DNA of 26,169 nt. Origin: Minisyncoccota bacterium. GTDB lineage: Bacteria > Patescibacteriota > Minisyncoccia > Moranbacterales > GCA-2747515. The position numbers and the translations under genes were made by a program. Shown piece after piece: positions 1 to 7,401 of this stretch. The notes below the pieces were generated by a model. It did not search any database. It saw only the letters and a list, made by a program, of their open reading frames with translations, and had not been told where the DNA came from. The DNA is taken from assembly GCA_938044295.1 (NCBI GenBank), contig CALIRC010000002.1, positions 1 through 26,169 on the forward strand, read 5' to 3'. Every line of letters begins with the position of its first letter. Position 1 is the stretch's first letter.

Positions 1-55
1 TAGTAGTAGTACAAAAAAGATTGAAATGTCTTATTTTTACTATTTCGTATTTGAA

Positions 56-476
56 GCCACCAAAAGAATTGTAAGTAATGGCTCGGTATGTTTACACATA
101 TTCAGAGAGGAAAGTCCGGACACACCCCCATTATTAAAATGAGGAGAAGGGTAGCGGGTAATACCCGTCTGAAGCGATTCACGAGGTGCGAACAGAGACG
201 CTTAGATCAGAAATGTTCTAAGACTAGTTATCTTCGGATAGATAGTAGTCCTACATTATAATGGTGTAGGATTGAAACGGCTAAATCCTTACCTGTGTGC
301 AAGGCCGCGCCCCACACCTATTTTCACAAAAACATTTATAGAATATCTATGACTAACAGTCATAATGTTTGTGAAAATAGGTGTGGGGAGTGCCGCAAAG
401 ATCCTTGTGGCAACATAAGGACAAGGTAGATCATTACTCACGACAGAATCCGGCTTATCGCACTTCTTTTGGTGGC
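56..476 (+). ncRNA. rnpB: RNase P RNA (bacterial class A-like)
   Basis: Catalytic RNA of RNase P, which removes the 5' leader of precursor tRNAs. The conserved 5' block GAGGAAAGTCCGG is at 107-119 and the conserved 3' block ACAGAATCCGGCTTATCG at 443-460. The two ends form P1: 56-68 pairs perfectly over 13 bp with 464-476, which fixes the gene limits. A long rod at 310-388 sits where P12 belongs: 310-330 pairs without a mismatch with 368-388, the helix continues as CATT 333-336 with AATG 364-367, and a small hairpin caps it (348-354 with 358-364). The TTG-started reading frame opening at 469 lies inside P1 and is not the start of the next gene. No clear promoter or intrinsic terminator was identified around it. 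Confidence 0.95.
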
Positions 477-528
477 TATAAATAGGAAACGCAAAAAGCA
501 AGAATCGGCAATTAACAATTCCTATACT

Positions 529-2004
529 ATGAAAAAATCAGAACTCTTTTTTAGTTTTCTGCAAATTCTAATCGATTGGACAGCAATTATGAGTGCTGCT
601 GCACTGGCGTACTGGCTCAGACATACACCAGTAGTACAAGAACTCATTCAAAAAGACGCAATCTACTCACTCTCTTTCGAAAAATTCATGTGGATCACTC
701 TCGGGGTATCCGTTTTTGTTATTCTCGTTTTTGCATTTGAAGGTCTCTATAAAATACGAGCAACAAGACGATTTTTCTCAGAAATGAGCCTTGTCACAAA
801 AGCGACCACAATATCCGTCGTTTTTGTTATGATTGGTTTCTTTCTCCAAAGAGAGTGGTTTTCATCACGGTTTATAATCGTTGCAGCATGGATTTTGACA
901 ATTACCCTCGTGATGAGTGGACGGATCATCACACGCATAACACAAAAAACACTTCTTGTAAAAAAGGGGATAGGCCAACACAGGGTACTTCTAATAGGGA
1001 GTGGACAAAAACTCAAATATATTTGTAATGTTATCCAACGACGTCCAAGGCTTGGATACACAGTCATAAAACACATCGATCACATCAATTTGAAAAGAAT
1101 AAAAAAAATTCGCACTCGATTTGGGATTGATGAAATAATAGTAAATGAATCTGAGATGCCAGATGATCTTGTAAAAAAATTGTATGATTACTGTCAAATA
1201 AGTAACATAACATACAAGCTTGTTCCGTCATCAAGGCAAACCGCCCGATTCGAAATGACAATGTTTGGTGGCGAACCACTCATCGCTCTTACACACACAT
1301 CACTAGATGGTTGGGGAAAGATCGCAAAAAGATTCTTTGACTGTGTAAGCGCAATGATACTAACAATACTAACAGCACCAATCATAGTCGCTGTAGCAAT
1401 TTTGATAAAACTAGAAGATCCAGATGGTCCAGTAATTTTTAAAAACAAACGCATAGGTGCAAATGGAAAAGAATTCAATCTGTACAAATTCCGCTATATG
1501 AAATGGAAATGGTGTACGACAAAGTCAAATCCAGATTGGGAAGATGCAATGCACTACGAAAAAAAACTCATTGAAAAACAATCAGCACGAACGGGTCCAG
1601 TATACAAAATCTTTAATGATCCAAGACGAACAAAAATCGGTCGCTTTATAGAGCGGTTCTCTATAGACGAGTTTCCACAATTATTTAACGTACTAAGAGG
1701 GGAAATGAGCCTCGTAGGACCAAGACCACACCAAGAAAGAGAAGTGGAAAAATACAGAGCTTACCACAGACGACTACTCACAATCAAGCCAGGGATGACT
1801 GGAATGGCACAAGTCTCAGGAAGAAGTGATCTAGATTTCGAAGATGAATACAGACTGGATGTTTACTACATAGAAAACTGGTCTCTCTGGCTTGATATAA
1901 TAATCATGATAAAAACAGGTCCTGCTGTACTAAGATCACGTAAAAACGCTGAAAGAATTTGCTATAATAAACATACCAAAGAAAAGTCGCATACTTCACA
2001 CTAG
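529..2004 (+). CDS. Polyprenyl-phosphate sugar-1-phosphate transferase (WcaJ/WbaP-type)
   Basis: Membrane enzyme that starts glycan synthesis by moving a sugar-1-phosphate from a nucleotide sugar to undecaprenyl phosphate. The 491-residue product has about four N-terminal membrane segments (roughly 10-30, 53-73, 92-108, 113-133), a cytoplasmic middle region, then the bacterial sugar transferase domain from about 263 with a membrane hairpin near 276-297. Family motifs include the PVIFKNKRIG-type stretch, DEFPQLFNVLRGEMSLVG, GPRP and KPGMTGMAQVSGRSDLDFED. ATG 529 is preferred because the in-frame TTG at 469 lies within the RNase P RNA. It is the first gene of a glycan cluster that includes two glycosyltransferases and a Wzz-like protein. 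The transferred sugar cannot be told from sequence. Confidence 0.92.
   Translation: MKKSELFFSFLQILIDWTAIMSAAALAYWLRHTPVVQELIQKDAIYSLSFEKFMWITLGVSVFVILVFAFEGLYKIRATRRFFSEMSLVTKATTISVVFVMIGFFLQREWFSSRFIIVAAWILTITLVMSGRIITRITQKTLLVKKGIGQHRVLLIGSGQKLKYICNVIQRRPRLGYTVIKHIDHINLKRIKKIRTRFGIDEIIVNESEMPDDLVKKLYDYCQISNITYKLVPSSRQTARFEMTMFGGEPLIALTHTSLDGWGKIAKRFFDCVSAMILTILTAPIIVAVAILIKLEDPDGPVIFKNKRIGANGKEFNLYKFRYMKWKWCTTKSNPDWEDAMHYEKKLIEKQSARTGPVYKIFNDPRRTKIGRFIERFSIDEFPQLFNVLRGEMSLVGPRPHQEREVEKYRAYHRRLLTIKPGMTGMAQVSGRSDLDFEDEYRLDVYYIENWSLWLDIIIMIKTGPAVLRSRKNAERICYNKHTKEKSHTSH
1960..1968 (+). promoter_or_regulatory. Candidate extended -10 promoter (TGCTATAAT)
   Basis: TGC immediately before a perfect TATAAT at 1963-1968, inside the last codons of the sugar transferase gene and about 65 bp before the next ATG. 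No good -35 is seen at the usual distance. It could give the downstream membrane protein and glycosyltransferase their own transcript. Confidence 0.35.
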
Positions 2005-2032
2005 TAAAAAATCTAAAACGTAATATAAATAT

Positions 2033-2371
2033 ATGATAAAATTCTGTATAAAATTTTTTGCTGTCAGCGGAGCCATGCTTCTAGCATCATATTTTATCGA
2101 AGGAATAACTATTGAACAGTGGTGGCCAACAGCAATCATAGCTGCAGCACTACTGGCACTTCTCAATATAACCCTAAAACCAATCTTACACATTCTAACC
2201 CTACCAATAAACTTATTAACACTAGGTTTATTCAGTTTTATAATCAATGCACTAATTTTCTGGATACTAACTTTTGTTGATGGCGTAACAATCGAAAGCT
2301 TTCTACCAGCCCTCTTAGGCTCTCTCATCGTTACAGTCATTAAGTGGTTAGTAGATCTGATCTTTGATTAA
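2033..2371 (+). CDS. Small membrane protein, phage_holin_4_2 / YvlD-like family
   Basis: A 112-residue, very hydrophobic protein with about four predicted membrane segments. The pattern (an N-terminal helix, GITIEQWWPTAIIAAALLAL, then LNITLKPILHILTLPINLLT and LGLFSFIINALIFWI) matches the widespread bacterial family labelled phage holin 4 superfamily 2 or YvlD. Despite the label, members are mostly chromosomal and of unknown role, and nothing here suggests a phage. It lies 28 bp after the sugar transferase and 9 bp before a glycosyltransferase, so co-transcription is likely. Function cannot be stated beyond an integral membrane protein. Confidence 0.8.
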   Translation: MIKFCIKFFAVSGAMLLASYFIEGITIEQWWPTAIIAAALLALLNITLKPILHILTLPINLLTLGLFSFIINALIFWILTFVDGVTIESFLPALLGSLIVTVIKWLVDLIFD

Positions 2372-2380
2372 AAATAAACT

Positions 2381-3529
2381 ATGAAAATCGCGCTCGTCCA
2401 TGATTATCTCGTACAAATTGGTGGGGCAGAGCATGTTCTAAAAGCATTTACAGAAATTTTTCCGCACGCACCAATCTATACATTGCTACACGACAGAAAA
2501 TTAATGCGCGGACTGTTTGATGATTCCACAATTATCACATCATCCCTACAAAATATTCCTTTTGCAAAAAAAAGACATCGCAATTTCCCGCCACTGATGC
2601 CGACAGCGATCGAAGAATTTGATTTCTCTGATTATGATGTGGTACTCTCTGACTCTTCAAGTTTTGCAAAAGGTATAATCACAGCTCCACATACATTGCA
2701 TATATCTTACGTTCACACACCTATGCGCTATGCATGGGACGATTGTCAAAAATACACGTCAGACTTTGGACTACCGCAACTAATCGAAAAAACAGTACCG
2801 TTCCTGATGAACCCCATCAGACTCTGGGATTATGCAAGTGCACAACGTGTAGATGAATACCTTGCAAATTCACAATTCGTTGCCAAAAGGATAAAAAAGT
2901 ATTACCACAAAGAAGCGAAGGTAATTAACCCACCTGTAAACACAAAACATTTTACGCCAGCAAATAAAAGCGAGATCAGCGATTATTACCTCATGGTAGG
3001 AAGATTAATTGCATACAAAAGACATGATATTGCTATAGATACATTTAACAAATTAGGCATTCCACTAAAGATAATCGGAAGGGGCCCAGAGAGAAAAACC
3101 CTCCAAAAAAAAGCAAAGTCCAACATACAGTTTCTTGGTCGAGCAAGTGACGAAAAATTATCAGAATATTATGCGCACTGTAAAGGATTTATCTTTCCAC
3201 AGGAAGAAGACTTTGGAATTGTAGCAATCGAAGCGTTAGCATCAGGACGGCCCATCATCGCCTACAAAGGTGGTGATATCGCAGAACACATGGAGGATGG
3301 AGTCCATGGTGTATTCTTTCATAAACAGACAAAAGAAAGCTTACAAAATGCTATAAAAAGATGTGAAAAGATGGATTTTGATAGTAAATACATAGCACAA
3401 TCAGTCCAAAAGTTTGACACAGAAGTTTTTAAGCGTACAATGGAAAGCTATGTAAAAAATGCTCTAGATCAACATCTTAAAAAAAGGGCGCACTGGAACA
3501 CGAAACGTCAAATACAGGAAATAGCATAA
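2381..3529 (+). CDS. GT4-family glycosyltransferase
   Basis: A 382-residue GT-B fold retaining glycosyltransferase, expected to add a sugar from a nucleotide donor to the growing lipid-linked glycan at the inner membrane face. The N-terminal acceptor half starts MKIALVHDYLVQIGGAEHVL, with the loop GGAEHV typical of the family. The donor half carries YLMVGRLIAYKRHDIAID and the E-x7-E motif in EDFGIVAIEALASGRP near residues 275-290. ATG 2381 follows the previous stop by 9 bp and has no Shine-Dalgarno. It resembles the mannosyltransferase-like GT4 group common in O-antigen and capsule loci, but donor and acceptor cannot be inferred reliably. Confidence 0.9.
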   Translation: MKIALVHDYLVQIGGAEHVLKAFTEIFPHAPIYTLLHDRKLMRGLFDDSTIITSSLQNIPFAKKRHRNFPPLMPTAIEEFDFSDYDVVLSDSSSFAKGIITAPHTLHISYVHTPMRYAWDDCQKYTSDFGLPQLIEKTVPFLMNPIRLWDYASAQRVDEYLANSQFVAKRIKKYYHKEAKVINPPVNTKHFTPANKSEISDYYLMVGRLIAYKRHDIAIDTFNKLGIPLKIIGRGPERKTLQKKAKSNIQFLGRASDEKLSEYYAHCKGFIFPQEEDFGIVAIEALASGRPIIAYKGGDIAEHMEDGVHGVFFHKQTKESLQNAIKRCEKMDFDSKYIAQSVQKFDTEVFKRTMESYVKNALDQHLKKRAHWNTKRQIQEIA

Positions 3530-3538
3530 TACTACTAC

Positions 3539-4192
3539 ATGGAACTAAAAGCATTTATAAATGTATTTATTGCTCAAAAACGCTTATTTCTAGCGTTGTT
3601 CTGTCTGCCTACTTTTCTAGTGGTTCTTTACAGCATTTTTTTTCTCGAAAAAAAAATAGACGGACATTTAACACTGACTATTGTAAGAACGGAAACAGAG
3701 GAAAAAAAAGAAAAACTCACAATAGATGAACGAGAATCAGAAGATCGGTACGATTCATATTACCGACTCAGTGCAAATGAAACATACACAGAAGATATAG
3801 TGCAGATGCTGTCAGCACCACGCGTAGTGGAAGAAATTATCGCTGAAGCTACAGGAAAAGAGACAACCCACTATACTCTAAAACATTTAAAAAACTTCTT
3901 CCAAGCACAGAAGGAATCGCCTCATATCATCGAAGTGCGCTATCGCGTCACCTCCGAAGATTTCGCAAAAAAAATTCCACAAGCATTGACAAGAAAGATT
4001 AACGATATATCAACAAACCTTGACCTACTAAAAAACAAAGGGCAGGCGTTCCAAATCATTTCTCAAGAACCTGTAATACGAATACATCGGTATAATTATG
4101 AGATTATGATCATAAGTGCGCTTCTGATTGGACTGTCACTGGCAATCCTAGGAACTCTTTTTCGTTTCTATTATAGTCAAGAAGAAAATTAA
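3539..4192 (+). CDS. Wzz-like polysaccharide chain-length / export co-factor
   Basis: A 217-residue protein with an N-terminal membrane helix (about 14-34), a charged extracytoplasmic region of about 150 residues, and a C-terminal membrane helix (about 188-209). This two-helix layout around a helical periplasmic-type domain is that of Wzz/YveK polysaccharide co-polymerases, which set chain length or help export. It is shorter than typical Wzz (about 300 or more residues) and lacks the C-terminal proline-rich segment and any tyrosine-kinase domain. Its place between two glycosyltransferases supports the assignment; sequence similarity alone is modest. It starts 9 bp after the upstream gene. 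Confidence 0.65.
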   Translation: MELKAFINVFIAQKRLFLALFCLPTFLVVLYSIFFLEKKIDGHLTLTIVRTETEEKKEKLTIDERESEDRYDSYYRLSANETYTEDIVQMLSAPRVVEEIIAEATGKETTHYTLKHLKNFFQAQKESPHIIEVRYRVTSEDFAKKIPQALTRKINDISTNLDLLKNKGQAFQIISQEPVIRIHRYNYEIMIISALLIGLSLAILGTLFRFYYSQEEN

Positions 4193-4211
4193 ACCGCCAT
4201 TTACAAAGAAT

Positions 4212-5372
4212 ATGCGCATAGGGATTGACGTACGCTGTTTTGCAGGGGGTAAGAACACCGGAGTAGAGGAATATACGAAAAACTTTTTACAAGCGCTTTT
4301 CAAACACGCAGACAAAAACCATTTTTCTTTCGTCCTTTTTTTTAATGCCTACAAAAATATTGAGGTTGATTTTAAATGGATTGAAAATTTTGATCATGTC
4401 GAACTGAAGGTATTTCACTATCCAAATAAGATACTCAACGCCTCATTTTGGTATCTAAATTGGCCAAAAATTGACAAAATGATCGGCAACATAGATCTTT
4501 TCTTTATGCCAAATCCCACATTTTTTGCACTATCAAAAAATATTCCCTTAGTTTTCACAATGCATGATCTTGCAAATGAACACTTCAAAGAACATTTTTC
4601 ATGGAAGATGCGAATATGGCATTGGGTGCAAAACAGGCGACAAATGAGTAAGCAAGCAACAAAAATTATTGCCGTATCACAGTCAACAGCGCACGATATT
4701 CATGAAACATACAACATAAAAAATGAAAAAATCATTACACTATATAATGGTGTTACAGCAAGTACTAAGATGAATAAAAATAGTGCTGCATTACTAAAAA
4801 TAAAAGAAAAGTACAATCTTCCTTACAAATTTATTCTTTCGCTCGCTACAATGGAGCCACGCAAAAATATCCAAAGCATCATAAAGGCATATGACTTGTT
4901 GCGACAGAAGAATCCAGATATTACACATAAACTCGTACTTGCAGGAGCAAAAGGCTGGAATAGCGCGTCACTAAAAAAATCACTCCAGAACGCCACATTT
5001 GCAAAAGACATTATATGTATCTACGACGTACCATCAAGTGAAAGAGAGGGAATTTATCTGCTCTCTCATATTTTCATCTACCCATCACACTTTGAAGGAT
5101 TTGGATTTCCACCTTTGGAGGCACTTGGTAGCGGTATTCCCGTAATCACATCGCATACAACATCTCTTCCTGAGGTAGTTGGGATGCGATCCATTTTGAT
5201 CGATCCTACTCGACCAGAAGAACTCACTTATGCCCTAGCAAATGTACTCAATGATCAATCGTTACACAATGAACTTTCAGACAAAGAAAAAGCTCTTGAA
5301 CAAATGCAAGCGTTCAGTTGGAAAAAAAGTGTTCAAAAATTAACAAGTCTTTTCGAAGAAATCCACACATAA
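4212..5372 (+). CDS. GT4-family glycosyltransferase
   Basis: A 386-residue GT-B glycosyltransferase. The N-terminus MRIGIDVRCFAGGKNTGVEEY has the glycine-rich acceptor-side loop (TGVEEY). The donor half shows FILSLATMEPRKNIQSIIKA and the E-x7-E motif within HFEGFGFPPLEALGSGIPVI near residues 294-310, followed by TSLPEVVG. The pattern is that of the GT4 mannosyl/rhamnosyl-transferase-like group found in polysaccharide clusters. It is the last gene of the cluster that begins at 529 and lies 19 bp after the Wzz-like gene. Donor sugar and linkage are unknown. No intrinsic terminator is visible between its stop and the rpmF promoter region about 20 bp downstream. Confidence 0.9.
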   Translation: MRIGIDVRCFAGGKNTGVEEYTKNFLQALFKHADKNHFSFVLFFNAYKNIEVDFKWIENFDHVELKVFHYPNKILNASFWYLNWPKIDKMIGNIDLFFMPNPTFFALSKNIPLVFTMHDLANEHFKEHFSWKMRIWHWVQNRRQMSKQATKIIAVSQSTAHDIHETYNIKNEKIITLYNGVTASTKMNKNSAALLKIKEKYNLPYKFILSLATMEPRKNIQSIIKAYDLLRQKNPDITHKLVLAGAKGWNSASLKKSLQNATFAKDIICIYDVPSSEREGIYLLSHIFIYPSHFEGFGFPPLEALGSGIPVITSHTTSLPEVVGMRSILIDPTRPEELTYALANVLNDQSLHNELSDKEKALEQMQAFSWKKSVQKLTSLFEEIHT

Positions 5373-5391
5373 AGAAAGAAAAAAGGGACTC

Positions 5392-5423
5392 TTGTCAAAC
5401 GTCGTGAACTTTGCTAGTATAAT
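5392..5423 (+). promoter_or_regulatory. Candidate promoter for rpmF-nusB-rnc
   Basis: TTGTCA at 5392-5397 with two overlapping -10 choices: TAGTAT at 5415-5420 (17-bp spacer) or TATAAT at 5418-5423 (20-bp spacer). A second TATAAT lies at 5459-5464 without a good -35. Either would give bL32 a leader of about 100-145 nt. Confidence 0.5.
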
Positions 5424-5476
5424 TCCAGTGAGTTCTGCATCTCCAAAGAAATTCAGTGTATAATACTAGTTAATAA

Positions 5477-5487
5477 GAGGTGATCAA
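5477..5487 (+). promoter_or_regulatory. Anti-SD-complementary element in the rpmF leader
   Basis: GAGGTGATCAA; its first nine bases are complementary to the usual 3' end of 16S rRNA (GATCACCTC). It lies 85 nt upstream of the bL32 ATG and overlaps an in-frame GTG at 5480, so it is not a normal ribosome binding site for rpmF. The same 11 bases occur at 7219-7229 in the candidate RNA between rnc and smc. Role unknown. Confidence 0.4.
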
Positions 5488-5571
5488 AGAACACAGTGGT
5501 AGAGCAATATATCGAGAAATATTCACACGAGGCAATCTCATAGAAATTCTAATTGAAATTAATAAAAAGCA

Positions 5572-5766
5572 ATGGCAGTTCCAAAGCAAAGACACAACAA
5601 CAGTCGAACAAATCGTAGACGAAAACACAATATCTCGAAAAAAAATGACATCGCGACTACAGCGTGTGTATCATGCAAAGAGCAAAAGCTCTCACACCGT
5701 GTATGTGATAAATGCGGCACCTATCGCGGTGTACAGTATAAAGAAATTGTCAAACGAGCAGGCTAG
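5572..5766 (+). CDS. rpmF: Ribosomal protein bL32
   Basis: A 64-residue protein of the large ribosomal subunit. The N-terminus MAVPKQRHNNSRTNRRRKH is the family signature (MAVPK.. followed by a basic stretch), and Cys32, Cys35, Cys45 and Cys48 form the zinc-ribbon version of bL32. The start is set by the MAVPK signature. A longer overlapping frame (5480-5797, GTG start) runs through the same DNA but its product matches nothing, so it is treated as a shadow. bL32 is followed by nusB 48 bp downstream. Confidence 0.96.
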   Translation: MAVPKQRHNNSRTNRRRKHNISKKNDIATTACVSCKEQKLSHRVCDKCGTYRGVQYKEIVKRAG

Positions 5767-5814
5767 GTATTATTACGAAAAAAGCAAAATAAAGTAATTT
5801 CAAATATATATATT

Positions 5815-6327
5815 ATGGCAAATCGTCATCTTCAACGCTCCATCGCTATGCAATCACTGTTTGAGCGAGACTTCCACGAATGCGACGATACTCGCGTTGA
5901 TACCGTGATCGATTTTAACTACAAAGAATTTGCTCCAAGCACAAAAGATCATGATTTTTCTGAACGTCTAGTAAAAGGGGTTATAGAGCACACAGAACAA
6001 GTAGATACCTTAATAGCAAAGTGCGCACCAGAATGGCCCCTGGATCAAATAGCTGCAGTCGACCGCAACACACTACGTATTGGTACATACGAACTCCTTT
6101 TTGGAGATTATGAAGAAACGCCACCGAAAGTCGCAATAAACGAAGCAATTGAAATCGCAAAAGCATATGGCAGCGACAGCTCACCGCGCTTTATAAACGG
6201 TGTTCTCGGTACAATCTACAGAGAGATGGGTGAACCAATGAAAAATGACGACGCTCAAAAAGCAAAGGAAAGAAGAAAAGACGAGGGAGAAAAGAATGAA
6301 GAAAAATCAGCTAAAGATGGGAAATAA
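5815..6327 (+). CDS. nusB: Transcription antitermination factor NusB
   Basis: An RNA-binding protein that with NusE (uS10) binds boxA RNA and supports antitermination of rRNA operons. The helical core spans about residues 1-142, with family segments RSIAMQSLFERDF, WPLDQIAAVDRNTLRIGTYE and PPKVAINEAIEIAKAYGSD ending in FINGVLGTI. At 170 residues it is longer than usual (about 140) because of a C-terminal low-complexity tail of Lys, Glu, Asp and Asn. A similar charged tail is found on bS16 in this window. ATG 5815 has no Shine-Dalgarno. It lies between rpmF and rnc and is probably co-transcribed with them. Confidence 0.94.
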   Translation: MANRHLQRSIAMQSLFERDFHECDDTRVDTVIDFNYKEFAPSTKDHDFSERLVKGVIEHTEQVDTLIAKCAPEWPLDQIAAVDRNTLRIGTYELLFGDYEETPPKVAINEAIEIAKAYGSDSSPRFINGVLGTIYREMGEPMKNDDAQKAKERRKDEGEKNEEKSAKDGK

Positions 6328-6435
6328 AAAAAACAATTAAAAGTACTTGTAAATAAGGACATAACAAGAAGTATTCTCACTGTGCGTTGTGCATTGCAAA
6401 ATGCTCATTGCATAGAGGAAATTCTTCAAAAAAGT

Positions 6436-7122
6436 ATGGATATAAATGCTTTCGCAAAAATCTGCAACATACAGGTTAAAGATGAAAAACTTTACATTGA
6501 AGCAATGACACACAGATCGTATCTCAATGAGCATAGAGATACAGACAGAAACCACAATGAACGTCTAGAGTTCCTCGGTGATGCAGTACTTGAACTTGTC
6601 GTCACAGAACACTTATTCGACAAATTTCAAAATCCAGAAGGCGATATGACAGCATGGCGCGCAGCACTTGTGAATGGTGAGATGCTCGCACGTGTAGCCA
6701 AGGAAATCGGCATTGAGCCATTTCTTATGATGAGCAAAGGTGAAGCCCAGGACACCGGAAGAGCAAGAAATTACCTATTAGCAAATGCTGTGGAAGCAGT
6801 AATTGGAGCAATACATCTCGATAGTGGCTATCAAGCAGCAAAATCATTCATCCACACAAAAATCATTGTACATCTCGACGAAGTACTGGAAAAAAAGCTC
6901 TATCTCGACCCAAAAAGCTACTTTCAAGAGCAAGCACAAGAACATGAAGGAACGACACCGCACTATGAGGTGCTCTCTGAAGAAGGGCCTGATCATGATC
7001 GAGTTTTTGTTATGGGAATCTATCTTGGAAAGAAAATAATTGCCCAAGGTAGTGGCTCAAGCAAACAGGAAGCACAGAGAGAGGCTGCCAAAAAAGGCCT
7101 TGAAGCAAAAGGTTGGGTATAA
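6436..7122 (+). CDS. rnc: Ribonuclease III
   Basis: Double-strand-specific endonuclease that processes rRNA precursors and structured mRNAs. The 228-residue product has the catalytic domain at about 1-150 with the signature HNERLEFLGDAVLEL (residues 40-54; Glu45 and Asp49 are metal-binding positions) and a C-terminal dsRNA-binding domain from about 156 (DPKSYFQEQ to GSGSSKQEAQREAAKKGLE). In the second metal-binding segment the sequence reads LLANAVEAVIGAIHLD, so Asn117 stands where E. coli has Asp114, while the essential Glu120 is kept. ATG 6436 is preferred over the in-frame GTG at 6382 because the extra 18 residues match no family feature. The stop codon overlaps a TATAAT that may start the downstream RNA. 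Confidence 0.95.
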   Translation: MDINAFAKICNIQVKDEKLYIEAMTHRSYLNEHRDTDRNHNERLEFLGDAVLELVVTEHLFDKFQNPEGDMTAWRAALVNGEMLARVAKEIGIEPFLMMSKGEAQDTGRARNYLLANAVEAVIGAIHLDSGYQAAKSFIHTKIIVHLDEVLEKKLYLDPKSYFQEQAQEHEGTTPHYEVLSEEGPDHDRVFVMGIYLGKKIIAQGSGSSKQEAQREAAKKGLEAKGWV

Positions 7123-7123
7123 T
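7118..7123 (+). promoter_or_regulatory. Candidate -10 box for the rnc-smc intergenic RNA
   Basis: Perfect TATAAT overlapping the rnc stop codon, preceded by TTGGG. Transcription would begin near 7130, where the 11-bp repeats and the paired element start. No convincing -35 is present. Confidence 0.4.
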
Positions 7124-7129
7124 CACCAC

Positions 7130-7327
7130 AAAGGTCTATTTAGGGTCTATTTAGAGCCTGTTTAAAGTCTGTTCACGATCTTTTGTTAGGTCAGATTTAT
7201 CTGTTTATAGTAAAAAGGGAGGTGATCAAGGGAATCGTATCGAGATACGATGACAAGATCAGTACATTTCGTAGCTAAAAATGGGAGATTTAAAAACGGG
7301 AAAAGATCATGAACGGGCTCTAGACCA
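7130..7327 (+). ncRNA. Candidate structured RNA, family not recognised
   Basis: The ends pair over about 25 bp: 7144-7149 with 7321-7326, 7154-7159 with 7315-7320, and 7171-7184 with 7301-7314 (13 of 14 pairs). The enclosed region has a CAGA/TCTG mini-hairpin at about 7192-7203 and a perfect hairpin ATCGTAT-CGAG-ATACGAT at 7234-7251, closed by TGATC 7223-7227 with GATCA 7257-7261. The rest is purine-rich, with four ANGGGA motifs (GGGA at 7217, 7230, 7283 and 7298). GGAGGTGATC at 7218-7227 is a 10-nt match to the anti-Shine-Dalgarno. It lacks the landmark sequences of tmRNA and SRP RNA, and I see no rod-like 6S fold. An alternative is a 21-codon ORF, ATG 7281 to TAA 7346 (MGDLKTGKDHERALDQ...). 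No terminator follows, so it could instead be an smc leader or a processed rnc 3' UTR. Confidence 0.5.
7131..7174 (+). repeat. Four degenerate 11-bp tandem repeats
   Basis: Units AAGGTCTATTT (7131-7141), AGGGTCTATTT (7142-7152), AGAGCCTGTTT (7153-7163) and AAAGTCTGTTC (7164-7174). They form the 5' strand of the closing helix of the candidate RNA, so several pairing registers with 7301-7326 are possible. Confidence 0.7.
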
Positions 7328-7364
7328 AGAAAAAAAGCTACCATAAATACTACGGATGTATTAG

Positions 7365-7373
7365 TGGTATAAT
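7365..7373 (+). promoter_or_regulatory. Extended -10 promoter for smc (TGGTATAAT)
   Basis: TGG directly before TATAAT at 7368-7373, 28 bp upstream of the smc GTG start. No strong -35 is visible. The same 9-bp box precedes rarA (18011) and the small envelope gene at 21077. Confidence 0.5.
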
Positions 7374-7401
7374 AAGACGAATTACTGTTGACTTATACGT
7401 C

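Noticed and set aside
289..501. Minus-strand 70-codon frame over the RNase P RNA
   Set aside because: It covers conserved RNase P RNA sequence, including the P12 hairpin and 3' core, and has no protein features.
469..528. TTG-started N-terminal extension of the sugar transferase
   Set aside because: The start lies inside helix P1 of the RNase P RNA, and the extra 20 residues match no family feature; ATG 529 is the natural start.
2033..2371. Prophage holin
   Set aside because: The family name includes holin, but no lysis, capsid or integrase genes are near; it sits in a polysaccharide cluster.
5480..5797. GTG-started 105-codon frame overlapping bL32
   Set aside because: The bL32 frame has a full zinc-ribbon signature; the overlapping frame has no recognisable domain and arises from Lys/Arg/Asn-rich codons read in another phase.
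7130..7327. tmRNA, SRP RNA or 6S RNA as identity of the rnc-smc RNA
   Set aside because: No tRNA-like 3' end with GGTTCGA and CCA, no GGAAGGAAGCAGCC-type SRP loop, and no simple rod with a central bubble.
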